64,000 nt of DNA from UBA10348 sp002469915 (GTDB lineage Bacteria; Bacteroidota; Rhodothermia; Rhodothermales; UBA10348): assembly GCA_029249345.1 (NCBI GenBank), contig JAQWHM010000001.1, positions 186,001 to 250,000 of the forward strand, given 5' to 3'. Both the position numbers and the translations under genes were made by a program. Positions 17,872 through 25,562 of the stretch are shown piece by piece (position 1 is the first letter of the stretch; every line of letters starts with the position of its first letter). The notes below the pieces were generated by a model. The model was not told where the DNA came from, made no database searches, and saw only the letters and a list, made by a program, of their open reading frames with translations.

Positions 17872-18318
17872 ATGACCAAAGTAGTTCGATTCTCTCCACG
17901 CGCAGATTTGTTCAAGATGCAGCGCGATTTTGATCACATTTTTTCAAATTTCTTCCCCGGACTTAGCTCGGATGAAGACCACGCTGAACCGGTGTCTTGG
18001 ACCCCTCGCATCGACGTTGTTGAAACAACGGATACATATGAATTAGCTCTCGATGTCCCGGGCGTTTCTAAGGACGGTATCCAGATTGACTTCCACGAAG
18101 GCGTGCTTACGGTCTCGGGAGAGCGCCTAGCCCGCACTCTTAGCGAGGACGACGCGGCCGTACGGATGGAACGACATTCAGGACGCTTCCATCGTTCATT
18201 CACGTTGCCGACCAAGATCAATCCCAAAAAGATCGAAGCTCAGCATGAAAACGGTGTTCTTACGGTATCCGTGCCCAAGCTTGAAGAAACCAAACCACAG
18301 AAGATCAAGATTTCCTGA
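17872..18318 (+). CDS. Small heat-shock protein, Hsp20/alpha-crystallin family
   Basis: This 148-residue chaperone binds unfolding proteins without ATP and forms large oligomers. A short N-terminal arm (about 1-40, with FKMQRDFDHIFSNFFPG) precedes the alpha-crystallin domain (about 42-138), which starts with WTPRIDVVETTDTYELALDVPGV and contains GVLTVSGER, the RSFTLP strand and ENGVLTVSVPK. The short C-terminal tail lacks an obvious I-x-I anchor except possibly IKIS. It is a single-gene unit with its own structured leader and a strong terminator behind it. Confidence 0.95.
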   Translation: MTKVVRFSPRADLFKMQRDFDHIFSNFFPGLSSDEDHAEPVSWTPRIDVVETTDTYELALDVPGVSKDGIQIDFHEGVLTVSGERLARTLSEDDAAVRMERHSGRFHRSFTLPTKINPKKIEAQHENGVLTVSVPKLEETKPQKIKIS

Positions 18319-18374
18319 TCATGATCTGAAAGCTGAGTTACAGGTACGATCGTAACTCGATATTTGGAAGACGC

Positions 18375-18406
18375 GGTGTGGCGGGCGCTCTTGCGCCCGC
18401 CACACC
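18375..18406 (+). terminator. Strong hairpin terminator between hsp20 and the converging kinase gene
   Basis: Arms 18375-18388 and 18393-18406 pair perfectly over 14 bp with a TCTT loop and are followed by TATTTTTGG. It is 56 bp after the hsp20 stop and 14 bp before the kinase stop on the other strand, so it may serve both. Confidence 0.85.
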
Positions 18407-18419
18407 TATTTTTGGACCT

Positions 18420-19919
18420 TTACCTCACGGGCAAGGTCAATATCATGCTGGTGCCTTCACCCGGCGTGCTTTCAACCTCTAAAGAACCTTTGTGAGCTTG
18501 TGCGATAGCACGTGAGATGGCTAAGCCCAATCCCGTTCCTTTATACGTAGCGTCACTTACACGGGTGCGAGCACCCTCGCCCCGGTAGTACCGGTCAAAC
18601 ATACGCGCTTGTTCTGGAGCACTTATTCCTACACCCGTATCCGTTACCGAGAGCACAATCTGATGCGCTAAGGACACCGCCTTAACCGTGATGACTCCTT
18701 GATCCGACGTATATCTTATCGCATTTGAAATCAGATTATTGAGCACCCGGAGTAGTCGAGTCCCATCCGCTGTGAGAAGGGGAAGCCCATCTGCTACGTC
18801 AGCAAGGAGTGAAATTCCGTTTTTCGTTGCCTCCCCCTGATTACCAGCAATGGCATCGGCAACTAATTCCCCAATAGGTACGGGCTCCTGCCTCAACTTC
18901 TGCCCTTGGCTTTCCAATCGACTCAGCTCAAACAGGTCGTCCACCAAGGCGCTAAGGTAGCTACCCTGCCGAGCTGCTTGTCCGACCGCGTCTTCTGCTT
19001 CCTTAGCTCGACCTTCCGAATTAAACCGCTCGGCTTCCTCCAAATGGGCAAGCATGGCAGCGAGCGGAGTTCGAAGATCATGCCCCACATTTGCAACCAG
19101 GTCCCGGCGTAAGCGGTCAGACTCTTTGAGCGCCTCAATACTTCGGGCAACCCGTACAGCCATGACGTTGATAGCGCTGCTTAGCTCAGAGAATTCATCA
19201 TTACCCTTTACTTGGATGGACTCATCATACTGACCATCACCAATCCGAGAAATACTACGCGTAAGCGAGCGAAGAGGCCGCACCATCCACCACGTCATCC
19301 CGGCTCCAAGCAACAGCGCCATGATGATGGCCAGAATACCTACCGTCCGGAGGGAGCGCCGAAACGCCGCGCGCGTATCCATTAATTCCAGATCCATTGA
19401 TTGGGAAAGAGGCTGAACGAGCACCAATCCAGCTAGAAACCCCCCTTCATCAAACAGAGGGGCCATGGCGTAACCACCCTCAAGAAGCGCATCCGAAGCA
19501 TCCACGAGAACGTCGGAGAGAACGTCATCCGAATCGAGAATATCCGGAATAATAGGCTGCACGCTTTCATCAGGCAGAACACCCTCAAACGCGTCCTGTG
19601 CCGGATAAAACACGTCTAGTACCGTTCCTCCCAGATCGAGAATGGTCAGCGGATCCGGAAAACGATACCCCATGTCCAAGCGAAAGACATCGGTAAACTG
19701 ACTCGCTTCTAGCGTGCTCACTCGACCTTCTATCTCCTCTGCAACAGCATCCAAACGGGCAGCGATGGCCACTTCGGCCAGCGCGCGTTGATGATCACTT
19801 GCATACCAGAATGTAAACGCCACAGCCAGTATGCCGGTGGCTAGCTGTACGGCAATCAACACCGCGGCAACGCGCCAAAAGACGGTTCCAGGTCGAGAAG
19901 TATCGAATGTCTGAGCCAT
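18420..19919 (-). CDS. Sensor histidine kinase, second two-component system
   Basis: The 499-residue inner-membrane kinase has membrane segments at about residues 15-39 and 190-212, an acidic extracytoplasmic sensor between them, a HAMP linker (about 213-265), the phosphorylated His280 in NVGHDLRTPLAAM, and the ATPase boxes RVLNNLISNAIRYTS, VTDTGVGISAPEQ and GTGLGLAISRAI. It is the partner of the regulator at 19925-20647, whose stop is only 5 bp upstream. The sensor part has no recognisable fold, and no transporter or efflux gene adjacent reveals the stimulus. Confidence 0.92.
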   Translation of the reverse strand: MAQTFDTSRPGTVFWRVAAVLIAVQLATGILAVAFTFWYASDHQRALAEVAIAARLDAVAEEIEGRVSTLEASQFTDVFRLDMGYRFPDPLTILDLGGTVLDVFYPAQDAFEGVLPDESVQPIIPDILDSDDVLSDVLVDASDALLEGGYAMAPLFDEGGFLAGLVLVQPLSQSMDLELMDTRAAFRRSLRTVGILAIIMALLLGAGMTWWMVRPLRSLTRSISRIGDGQYDESIQVKGNDEFSELSSAINVMAVRVARSIEALKESDRLRRDLVANVGHDLRTPLAAMLAHLEEAERFNSEGRAKEAEDAVGQAARQGSYLSALVDDLFELSRLESQGQKLRQEPVPIGELVADAIAGNQGEATKNGISLLADVADGLPLLTADGTRLLRVLNNLISNAIRYTSDQGVITVKAVSLAHQIVLSVTDTGVGISAPEQARMFDRYYRGEGARTRVSDATYKGTGLGLAISRAIAQAHKGSLEVESTPGEGTSMILTLPVR

Positions 19920-19924
19920 TCCTT

Positions 19925-20647
19925 CTACTCCGCGTCCGGCTTCAAAAACTTATATCCAACTCCCCAGACCGTTTTGATAAACTCAGGAGTACCTGCATTT
20001 TTTTCAATTTTAGCTCTCAATCGCTGCACGTGGGAATCTACCGTCCGGTCATATCCCTCGTATTGAATATCCCAAACCTTGTCCAGTAATTGCATGCGCG
20101 TAAAGGGTTTATCGGGATTTCGAGCAAAGAACACGAGCAAATCGAATTCTAGAACGGTGAGGACCACTACATCCCCATTTAGCTTGACTTCTCTGCGACT
20201 GATATCAATCCGGAGATTCCCCATATCAATGGGTAGCTCATCGTTAGGCACCGCGTTGTGCGTCTCTTCGGTCAGCTTCAATCTGCGAAGAGCAGATCGC
20301 ACGCGAGCGACCAATTCACTCAAGCTGAACGGCTTTGTCACGTAATCGTCTGCTCCGACCTCCAAACCAACTACTCGGTCCATCTCATCTGAACGCGCCG
20401 TAAGCATAATAATGTAGAGGAGGGGATGCTCTGCCCGGACTCGTCGGCACACTTCTAACCCATCCATCTCGGGAAGCATGATGTCCAACAGTATTAAATC
20501 AGGTACCTGCTCTGCGACTTGATCTATAGCCTGCTTACCCGTATCGGCTAACCGCACGGTATATCCCGACTCGACCAATCGTTTCTGAACGAGTTGTCTG
20601 AGTTCCAAGTCGTCTTCAACTAACAGAATATCTGGAGCTCTGTGCAT
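19925..20647 (-). CDS. OmpR-family response regulator, second two-component system
   Basis: This 240-residue regulator has a receiver domain with EDDLE, the phosphorylated Asp55 in LILLDIMLPEMDG, IIMLTARSD and DYVTKPF, followed by a winged-helix DNA-binding domain with LTVLEFDLLVFFARNP and RTVDSHVQRLRAKI. I use the ATG at 20647 rather than one 12 codons upstream, because the receiver domain starts right after it and AAGGA lies just before it. It is the first gene of a two-gene operon with the kinase. The DNA-binding half resembles the KdpE/MprA group, but the target genes are unknown. Confidence 0.9.
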   Translation of the reverse strand: MHRAPDILLVEDDLELRQLVQKRLVESGYTVRLADTGKQAIDQVAEQVPDLILLDIMLPEMDGLEVCRRVRAEHPLLYIIMLTARSDEMDRVVGLEVGADDYVTKPFSLSELVARVRSALRRLKLTEETHNAVPNDELPIDMGNLRIDISRREVKLNGDVVVLTVLEFDLLVFFARNPDKPFTRMQLLDKVWDIQYEGYDRTVDSHVQRLRAKIEKNAGTPEFIKTVWGVGYKFLKPDAE

Positions 20648-20718
20648 ATCCTTAAATGAGGTGTTTCGAGAATATAGCATCATCTGGTCGAGCCAACGAA
20701 GTCCGATTTCAGATTCAA

Positions 20719-20726
20719 TACTTTTG
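20719..20726 (+). promoter_or_regulatory. Candidate -10 box for the secreted protein gene
   Basis: TACTTTTG matches TAnnTTTG exactly, 88 bp before the ATG at 20814. No TTG is found at the expected upstream distance, so this is a weak call. Confidence 0.35.
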
Positions 20727-20813
20727 TGACAACTTCAGGCTCGAGTTCAGGTATACTTGGATAATTATAATCACCAATCGCCTCTAATCCTGCCGAAAAA
20801 CCGATACTATTTC

Positions 20814-21656
20814 ATGTTGTACAGAAAGATTATTGTTGGATGCCTTCTGGCACTGACCCTAGCGGGGTCCGCATTTGCGCGGCAAAATCAGCGTCAGCTA
20901 CTCCGAGGCTGGGCAGATGGGCAGCGTGCTGCTCTTCAGAAGACCAGCAGTTTTGGTGTAAAAGCAACCATTCGTCATTCGGTAGAAGCTAATAATGGCT
21001 CCAGGGAAGCAGATATTAAGCTTAGATTTGGCGGTAACCCTCTAACTCGTTTCCACCGCCCCGTTATTGAACACGTGGTGCTTAATGGGGACTCATTGGA
21101 TTCGTTTGAAGCGAGACAGGTTCAGAGGAGCTTGACGGGAATTATGACACCGGAAATGGGTCCACTCCTTTTTGGATTTAGCTTCCCTGGATCCACTTTT
21201 GAGAATATGCGCCTCATAGAAGAAGGCCAATCAGTTGATGTAGACGAGCAATCTCTCGTCCGATTTAAATTCAAGTCCGATCCGAAGTCAGAGAATCGCT
21301 TTCAAGGTCCTGGAGCCCAGAGAGGGGGACGACCTTCACCCGGCATCCGACCACCACGTGGCGGTAGGCCACCGAACCGCCAGGGTCCTGGTCCGGGGCA
21401 ATCGCCGGCTCGCCCGGTTGAAGAAGTTACCTTTTGGTTCAATCAAGATGTGTCCGAGTTGGTCTTATCATCCAGCTTCATCTCCCTGCCCGGTAAGCGG
21501 TCCATCGTTGTGGTAACGGAGTTTTCCAGACTAAATGGAATAGATGTACCGATTTTCAGAACTATAAAGGGCACGTTCCCCATGCAACGCAGACTGCGAA
21601 CGGTGACGGCTCAGCTTGATAACAACACAGCCTATTCAGACTACATATTTGAATAG
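20814..21656 (+). CDS. Secreted protein of unknown function with an Arg/Gly/Pro-rich insert
   Basis: I do not recognise this 280-residue protein. It has a clear signal peptide (MLYRKIIVGCLLALTLAGSAFA), so it is exported. The mature part is rich in predicted beta strands, with helix-like ends, and reminds me loosely of LolA/LolB-type lipid-binding folds. Between about residues 160 and 203 lies a low-complexity, positively charged stretch rich in Arg, Gly and Pro (repeats such as RGGRPSP and PPRGGRPP), probably a disordered loop. The start at 20814 is chosen because the signal peptide begins there; the frame is open further upstream to a TTG at 20757. It is followed 49 bp later by the Nudix gene. 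Confidence 0.7.
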   Translation: MLYRKIIVGCLLALTLAGSAFARQNQRQLLRGWADGQRAALQKTSSFGVKATIRHSVEANNGSREADIKLRFGGNPLTRFHRPVIEHVVLNGDSLDSFEARQVQRSLTGIMTPEMGPLLFGFSFPGSTFENMRLIEEGQSVDVDEQSLVRFKFKSDPKSENRFQGPGAQRGGRPSPGIRPPRGGRPPNRQGPGPGQSPARPVEEVTFWFNQDVSELVLSSSFISLPGKRSIVVVTEFSRLNGIDVPIFRTIKGTFPMQRRLRTVTAQLDNNTAYSDYIFE

Positions 21657-21705
21657 TCTGCCCGTCTTGTGGAACCAATGACTTGGTTGGGCACATAAGA
21701 GGGCC

Positions 21706-22371
21706 ATGCACGACCAGATTACATTTCCCGAGTTTACCACATTGCTGAAAAGCGGATTGGCCCGGCCATTGCCGGGCCAATCCGCCCAATTTCAGATGGC
21801 GCCGCTGGCGCGGCGCCAACCAAAAGCGGCTTCAGTGGAGTCCAAAGCATGCAGAGAAGCTGCGGTACTCGCACTGTTTTATCCCTGTTCGAAGGGACGT
21901 CCAAAGCTGCTATTAACCGTGCGACCGGAGGCACTGAATAATCATGCCGGTCAAGTTGCATTCCCGGGTGGTCGGCGGGAGCCGGGTGAGGAATTGCTTG
22001 TCACAGCACTTCGGGAAACAGAAGAAGAAGTTTTCATTGCACGCGACAAAGTGAGCATTCTAGGCGAGCTCTCTTCCTTATTCGTCCCACCATCTAACTT
22101 CTGCGTGTATCCGTACGTTGGCGTGATGAATGAAAAACCAGACATGTCTGTCCAATCGGACGAAGTCGCTTCTATGTTTGGCGTGAGGGCTTCTGGTCTG
22201 GTATCTCCAGAAAGCAGAGAAGTCGACCAAATGACGCTTTCCGGAAAAGCACGCCCAATCCCCTACTTCTCATTTGCAGGAAAACGCGTCTGGGGCGCCA
22301 CCGCAATGATGATGGCGGAACTAGCAGCGGTAATCAAACCTGACCTGTTGGAGCTTCAACCACTCGTCTAA
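21706..22371 (+). CDS. Nudix hydrolase, probable CoA pyrophosphatase
   Basis: The 221-residue protein has the Nudix box GGRREPGEELLVTALRETEEEV and, just before it, LLLTVRPEALNNHAGQVAFPGG, the extra motif of CoA pyrophosphatases (NUDT7/YeaB type) that cleave CoA to 4'-phosphopantetheine and 3',5'-ADP. The N-terminal LPGQSAQFQMAPLARR also fits the Bacteroidota members of this group, supporting the start at 21706 rather than an internal ATG at 21796. Two perfect inverted repeats are written into this N-terminal coding stretch (see separate entries). The stop overlaps that of the converging phosphoglucomutase gene by 3 bp. Confidence 0.87.
   Translation: MHDQITFPEFTTLLKSGLARPLPGQSAQFQMAPLARRQPKAASVESKACREAAVLALFYPCSKGRPKLLLTVRPEALNNHAGQVAFPGGRREPGEELLVTALRETEEEVFIARDKVSILGELSSLFVPPSNFCVYPYVGVMNEKPDMSVQSDEVASMFGVRASGLVSPESREVDQMTLSGKARPIPYFSFAGKRVWGATAMMMAELAAVIKPDLLELQPLV
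21752..21785. repeat. Perfect 15-bp inverted repeat with 4-base loop inside the Nudix gene
   Basis: Arm 21752-21766 (GCGGATTGGCCCGGC) is the exact reverse complement of 21771-21785; the loop is CATT. It encodes part of a conserved protein motif, so it is real coding sequence, yet it would form a very stable mRNA or cruciform hairpin 47 bases into the gene. Confidence 0.9.
21797..21818. repeat. Second perfect inverted repeat in the Nudix gene (9 bp, 4-base loop)
   Basis: TGGCGCCGC (21797-21805) pairs exactly with GCGGCGCCA (21810-21818) around TGGC. It follows the first hairpin by 11 bases, so the two form a tandem pair. Confidence 0.88.
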
Positions 22372-23780
22372 TGCACTTGGAGCTGCTTCAAAGCATCTTC
22401 GACAAGAGCTTTAGCCGCATCATCAGTCTCGGCTTCGGCATAAACTCGAAGCACTGGCTCAGTACCCGACGGTCGAATGAGCAACCAACCGCCTTCTACG
22501 CGATGCTTGTATCCGTCCGTTGATTCGAGCGAAGTGACCGGTCGGCCACACAGTTCTTTCAATCCGCCCTGTTCTTCCAATAAAATCAGAATGGCATCTT
22601 TTCGCTCTGCGCTAGTGTGGGCGTCAATCCGATGATATCCATGATATCCGTATCGGCGGTGTAGGTCGGCCACAAGACTGGAAAGTTGCTTACCGCGAAC
22701 CGCCATCATTTCCAGAATCACGAGACCAATAAAGATTCCGTCTCTCTCAGGGATATGTCCTTTCAGCGCCATGCCGCCGGACTCTTCCCCACCCACCAAC
22801 ACATCGCCGTTCAGAAATTTCTCGCCGATATATTTAAACCCAATCGCGGTTGTTTCAAGAGACAATCCTAGATCTAGGCATAATTTATCGAGCATGTCTG
22901 TCGTTGAAAACGTCTTGACCACGGATCCCGATAACCCTTTATCGGAATGCAGATAGTCGACCAGAAGTGCCAATAATCGATGTGAATCAACGAAATCCCC
23001 ATGTTCATCCGACATCCCGATCCGATCCGCATCACCGTCGTTGGCGATAGCCGCGTCGCACCCTTTCTGGGTAATCAGATCCTTGAGCTGATTCAAATTC
23101 CGTTCGATAGGCTCAGGAGGAGTACCTCCAAATCCAGGGTTGATAGAACAACGGTGTTCTATGACCCGATCGGCTCCAAGAATCTCAGTCAATACGCCTT
23201 GCCCTGCCCCATACATAGCATCGTGAACAACCATAATACCCGCATTCCGAATCGCCTGAATATCAATTAAGGTCTTCAGATGCGCGATGTACTCTTCTCG
23301 AACAGGTCTTAAGGATATCTGACCTCCTGTTACTAATGCATCAAAAGAGGCATACAGATGCTCCTCAAAAGGAGCTAAGCGGGACTCGACATCAGAAATC
23401 ATTTCTGGCAGCGCCGATCCTCCAAAATATCCCTTGATCTTGAACCCATTGTATTCGGGCGGATTATGACTGGCGGTGATCACCACACCAGCCTGATATC
23501 CGTACTCGACGGTCGCCCAAGAAATTGCAGGTGTGGGTGCAAAACCCTCGGAAACTACGACTTTGAGGCCCATTGAGGCCATTACAACGGCAGACTGTTT
23601 GGCGAAATCAACTCCCCGGAATCGAGTATCGTACCCGACAACGACGGTAGAGTCCTTCCCATACGTGTCTAGAACCCATTCAGCCGTGGCTCTGGAAACT
23701 CGCTCCAGATTATCCATGGTGTATCCGTCACCAATGACTGCGCGCCAACCGTCTGTTCCAAACTTGATGGCTGATCTCAT
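22368..23780 (-). CDS. Phosphoglucomutase/phosphomannomutase
   Basis: This 470-residue alpha-D-phosphohexomutase moves a phosphate between C1 and C6 of glucose or a related sugar. It has the N-terminal IKFGTDGWRAVIGDGYT, the phosphoserine Ser104 in ITASHNPPEYNGFKIKG, the metal loop NDGDADRIG, the sugar-binding GGEESGGMA and the C-terminal phosphate-binding RPSGTEPVLRVYAEA. All four domains are complete. The start is the ATG at 23780, where family members begin, not the ATG at 23810. Its sugar preference (glucose, mannose or glucosamine) cannot be read from motifs alone, although GEESGG favours glucose/mannose over GlmM. Confidence 0.9.
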   Translation of the reverse strand: MRSAIKFGTDGWRAVIGDGYTMDNLERVSRATAEWVLDTYGKDSTVVVGYDTRFRGVDFAKQSAVVMASMGLKVVVSEGFAPTPAISWATVEYGYQAGVVITASHNPPEYNGFKIKGYFGGSALPEMISDVESRLAPFEEHLYASFDALVTGGQISLRPVREEYIAHLKTLIDIQAIRNAGIMVVHDAMYGAGQGVLTEILGADRVIEHRCSINPGFGGTPPEPIERNLNQLKDLITQKGCDAAIANDGDADRIGMSDEHGDFVDSHRLLALLVDYLHSDKGLSGSVVKTFSTTDMLDKLCLDLGLSLETTAIGFKYIGEKFLNGDVLVGGEESGGMALKGHIPERDGIFIGLVILEMMAVRGKQLSSLVADLHRRYGYHGYHRIDAHTSAERKDAILILLEEQGGLKELCGRPVTSLESTDGYKHRVEGGWLLIRPSGTEPVLRVYAEAETDDAAKALVEDALKQLQVH

Positions 23781-23825
23781 AATTGTGTTCTCAAAATGAT
23801 GGTTTCTCACCTTCGTGAGTCGAGT

Positions 23826-25544
23826 CTAAAGACCGGTAGTTCCGGTTCTAGGACGACTCTCAATCAGTTCTCGAGCGCTCTTAAGGGACGCTTCGGTAAT
23901 ATTTTCACCGCTCAATAGAGAGGCAATTTCTTCTCGTCGTGCGGACTCAGAGAGTCGAATCATGGAAGTACGAGTCGCTTGCCCATCATTTTCTTTCTCC
24001 ACCCGAAAGTGAGCATCTCCCGCTGCCGCCACTTGAGGAAGATGGGTGATAGCAATGATCTGGTGATAACTCCCCAATTCCACCATGCAATCCCCAACGC
24101 GTTGAGCTATCGCTCCAGATATGCCCGTATCAATCTCGTCAAAGATCAATATGGGTAGTCGATCACTTTTAGCTAAAATGGACTTCAGAGCCAACATGAT
24201 TCGGGACACTTCTCCTCCCGATGCCACTTTGGCCAGCGGCAAGGGTTCTACACCCGGATTAGTAGAGATATGAAACGCACCCTTGTCTAGTCCTTTTGGG
24301 CCTACAGCGTATCGCACTCCACCTTGGTCAATCCAGCCATCGGCGTCCTCGGTGCTACGAAGATCTATTTTGAACGTACTTTTTGGCATTCCTAAGTTTG
24401 CCAATTCGCTCACAATAGCAGACTCAATGCGCCCTGCCACGGCCTTGCGTTTGGACGACAACCGGAAAGCAACGTCTGCTAATTTCGAGCGCGCTGCATT
24501 GAACTCCTCATCCAATCGGAATAGCGCGCCTTCAAAGTCTGTCGCCAGCGCATAACGATCATTGATATCTTCCCTCAGGGCCAACACAGCAGCGATCGTT
24601 CCTCCATATTTCCGTTTCAATCGATCAAAATCGATGAGTCTCTCCCGAATTTCGGTCAACCTTTGAGGATTAAACTCTATGCGTGAGTTGTAATCTTGCA
24701 GAAAGGCCGCAGCCTCGGATACCGAGATTTGGGCAGACGATATCTCCTCTGAGATCGAGTCAAACGTATCATCGATGCGCGTTAAATCTTGCAGTTCATT
24801 GCGCGCGCGCACCAACAGGTCACTGATGGCACTTTCTGAATTGTAGAGCAGCTCAAATAAGACGGAAGTGGCTTCGAATAGGCGTTCCGCATTCTCTAGA
24901 ATGCGTCTCTCGGCTTCCAGCTCTTCTTCTTCCCCATCTAGCGGAGCAACAGCGTCAATCTCTTCTAATTGGAATGCCAAGAACTCCTTTTCCTGTCGTA
25001 ATTCACGCTCTCGACTGGCCGTTTCCTCTCTCCGTTGGACAATCTCTCTAGTAACGGCGTATTCATGCTCACAAGAGCGAACCAACCCTTCCAGTCCGCC
25101 AAATCCGTCCACAAGATCCAGATGAGTATCTGTTCTTAACAGCGATTGGTGATCGTGCTGACCATGCAAATCCACCAACTGAGAAGCCACTTCCTTCAGA
25201 ACAGATACCGTCGCAGGCGAGTCATTGATAAACGCTCGGCTTTGAACAGCACTGACTTCCCGACGCAATATTAGGACAGGTTGTTCATCAATGTCATGCG
25301 ATCGAAGTAATTCGGACAAACCCGGAAAGGACGCGGCATCAAACATCCCTTCTACAACAGCCTTTGCACCTGCTTGACGCACGACATCAGTAGATGCACG
25401 ATCCCCTAGGATGAGCTTTAGGGCTCCAACAATAATGGACTTCCCTGCTCCCGTTTCACCCGTAACGATATTCAAACCCGTGTCGAACTCGACTTCGAGT
25501 TCTTCAATGAGCGCAAAATTTCGAATGTAGAGGCGTTGAAGCAC
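23826..25544 (-). CDS. recN: DNA repair protein RecN
   Basis: RecN is an SMC-like ATPase acting early in double-strand-break repair. The 572-residue protein has the N-terminal IRNFALIEELEVEF and Walker A GETGAGKS (residues 29-36), two long helical arms (about 160-230 and 300-370) rich in Glu and Arg that form a short coiled coil, and the C-terminal ABC signature ASGGEVSRIMLALK, Walker B ILIFDEIDTGISG and the H-loop ITHLPQVAA. The start at 25544 lies 18 bp after the secA stop, so secA and recN probably share transcripts. The phosphoglucomutase gene follows 45 bp downstream. Confidence 0.95.
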   Translation of the reverse strand: MLQRLYIRNFALIEELEVEFDTGLNIVTGETGAGKSIIVGALKLILGDRASTDVVRQAGAKAVVEGMFDAASFPGLSELLRSHDIDEQPVLILRREVSAVQSRAFINDSPATVSVLKEVASQLVDLHGQHDHQSLLRTDTHLDLVDGFGGLEGLVRSCEHEYAVTREIVQRREETASRERELRQEKEFLAFQLEEIDAVAPLDGEEEELEAERRILENAERLFEATSVLFELLYNSESAISDLLVRARNELQDLTRIDDTFDSISEEISSAQISVSEAAAFLQDYNSRIEFNPQRLTEIRERLIDFDRLKRKYGGTIAAVLALREDINDRYALATDFEGALFRLDEEFNAARSKLADVAFRLSSKRKAVAGRIESAIVSELANLGMPKSTFKIDLRSTEDADGWIDQGGVRYAVGPKGLDKGAFHISTNPGVEPLPLAKVASGGEVSRIMLALKSILAKSDRLPILIFDEIDTGISGAIAQRVGDCMVELGSYHQIIAITHLPQVAAAGDAHFRVEKENDGQATRTSMIRLSESARREEIASLLSGENITEASLKSARELIESRPRTGTTGL

Positions 25545-25562
25545 GAATATTAATTCAGTCGA

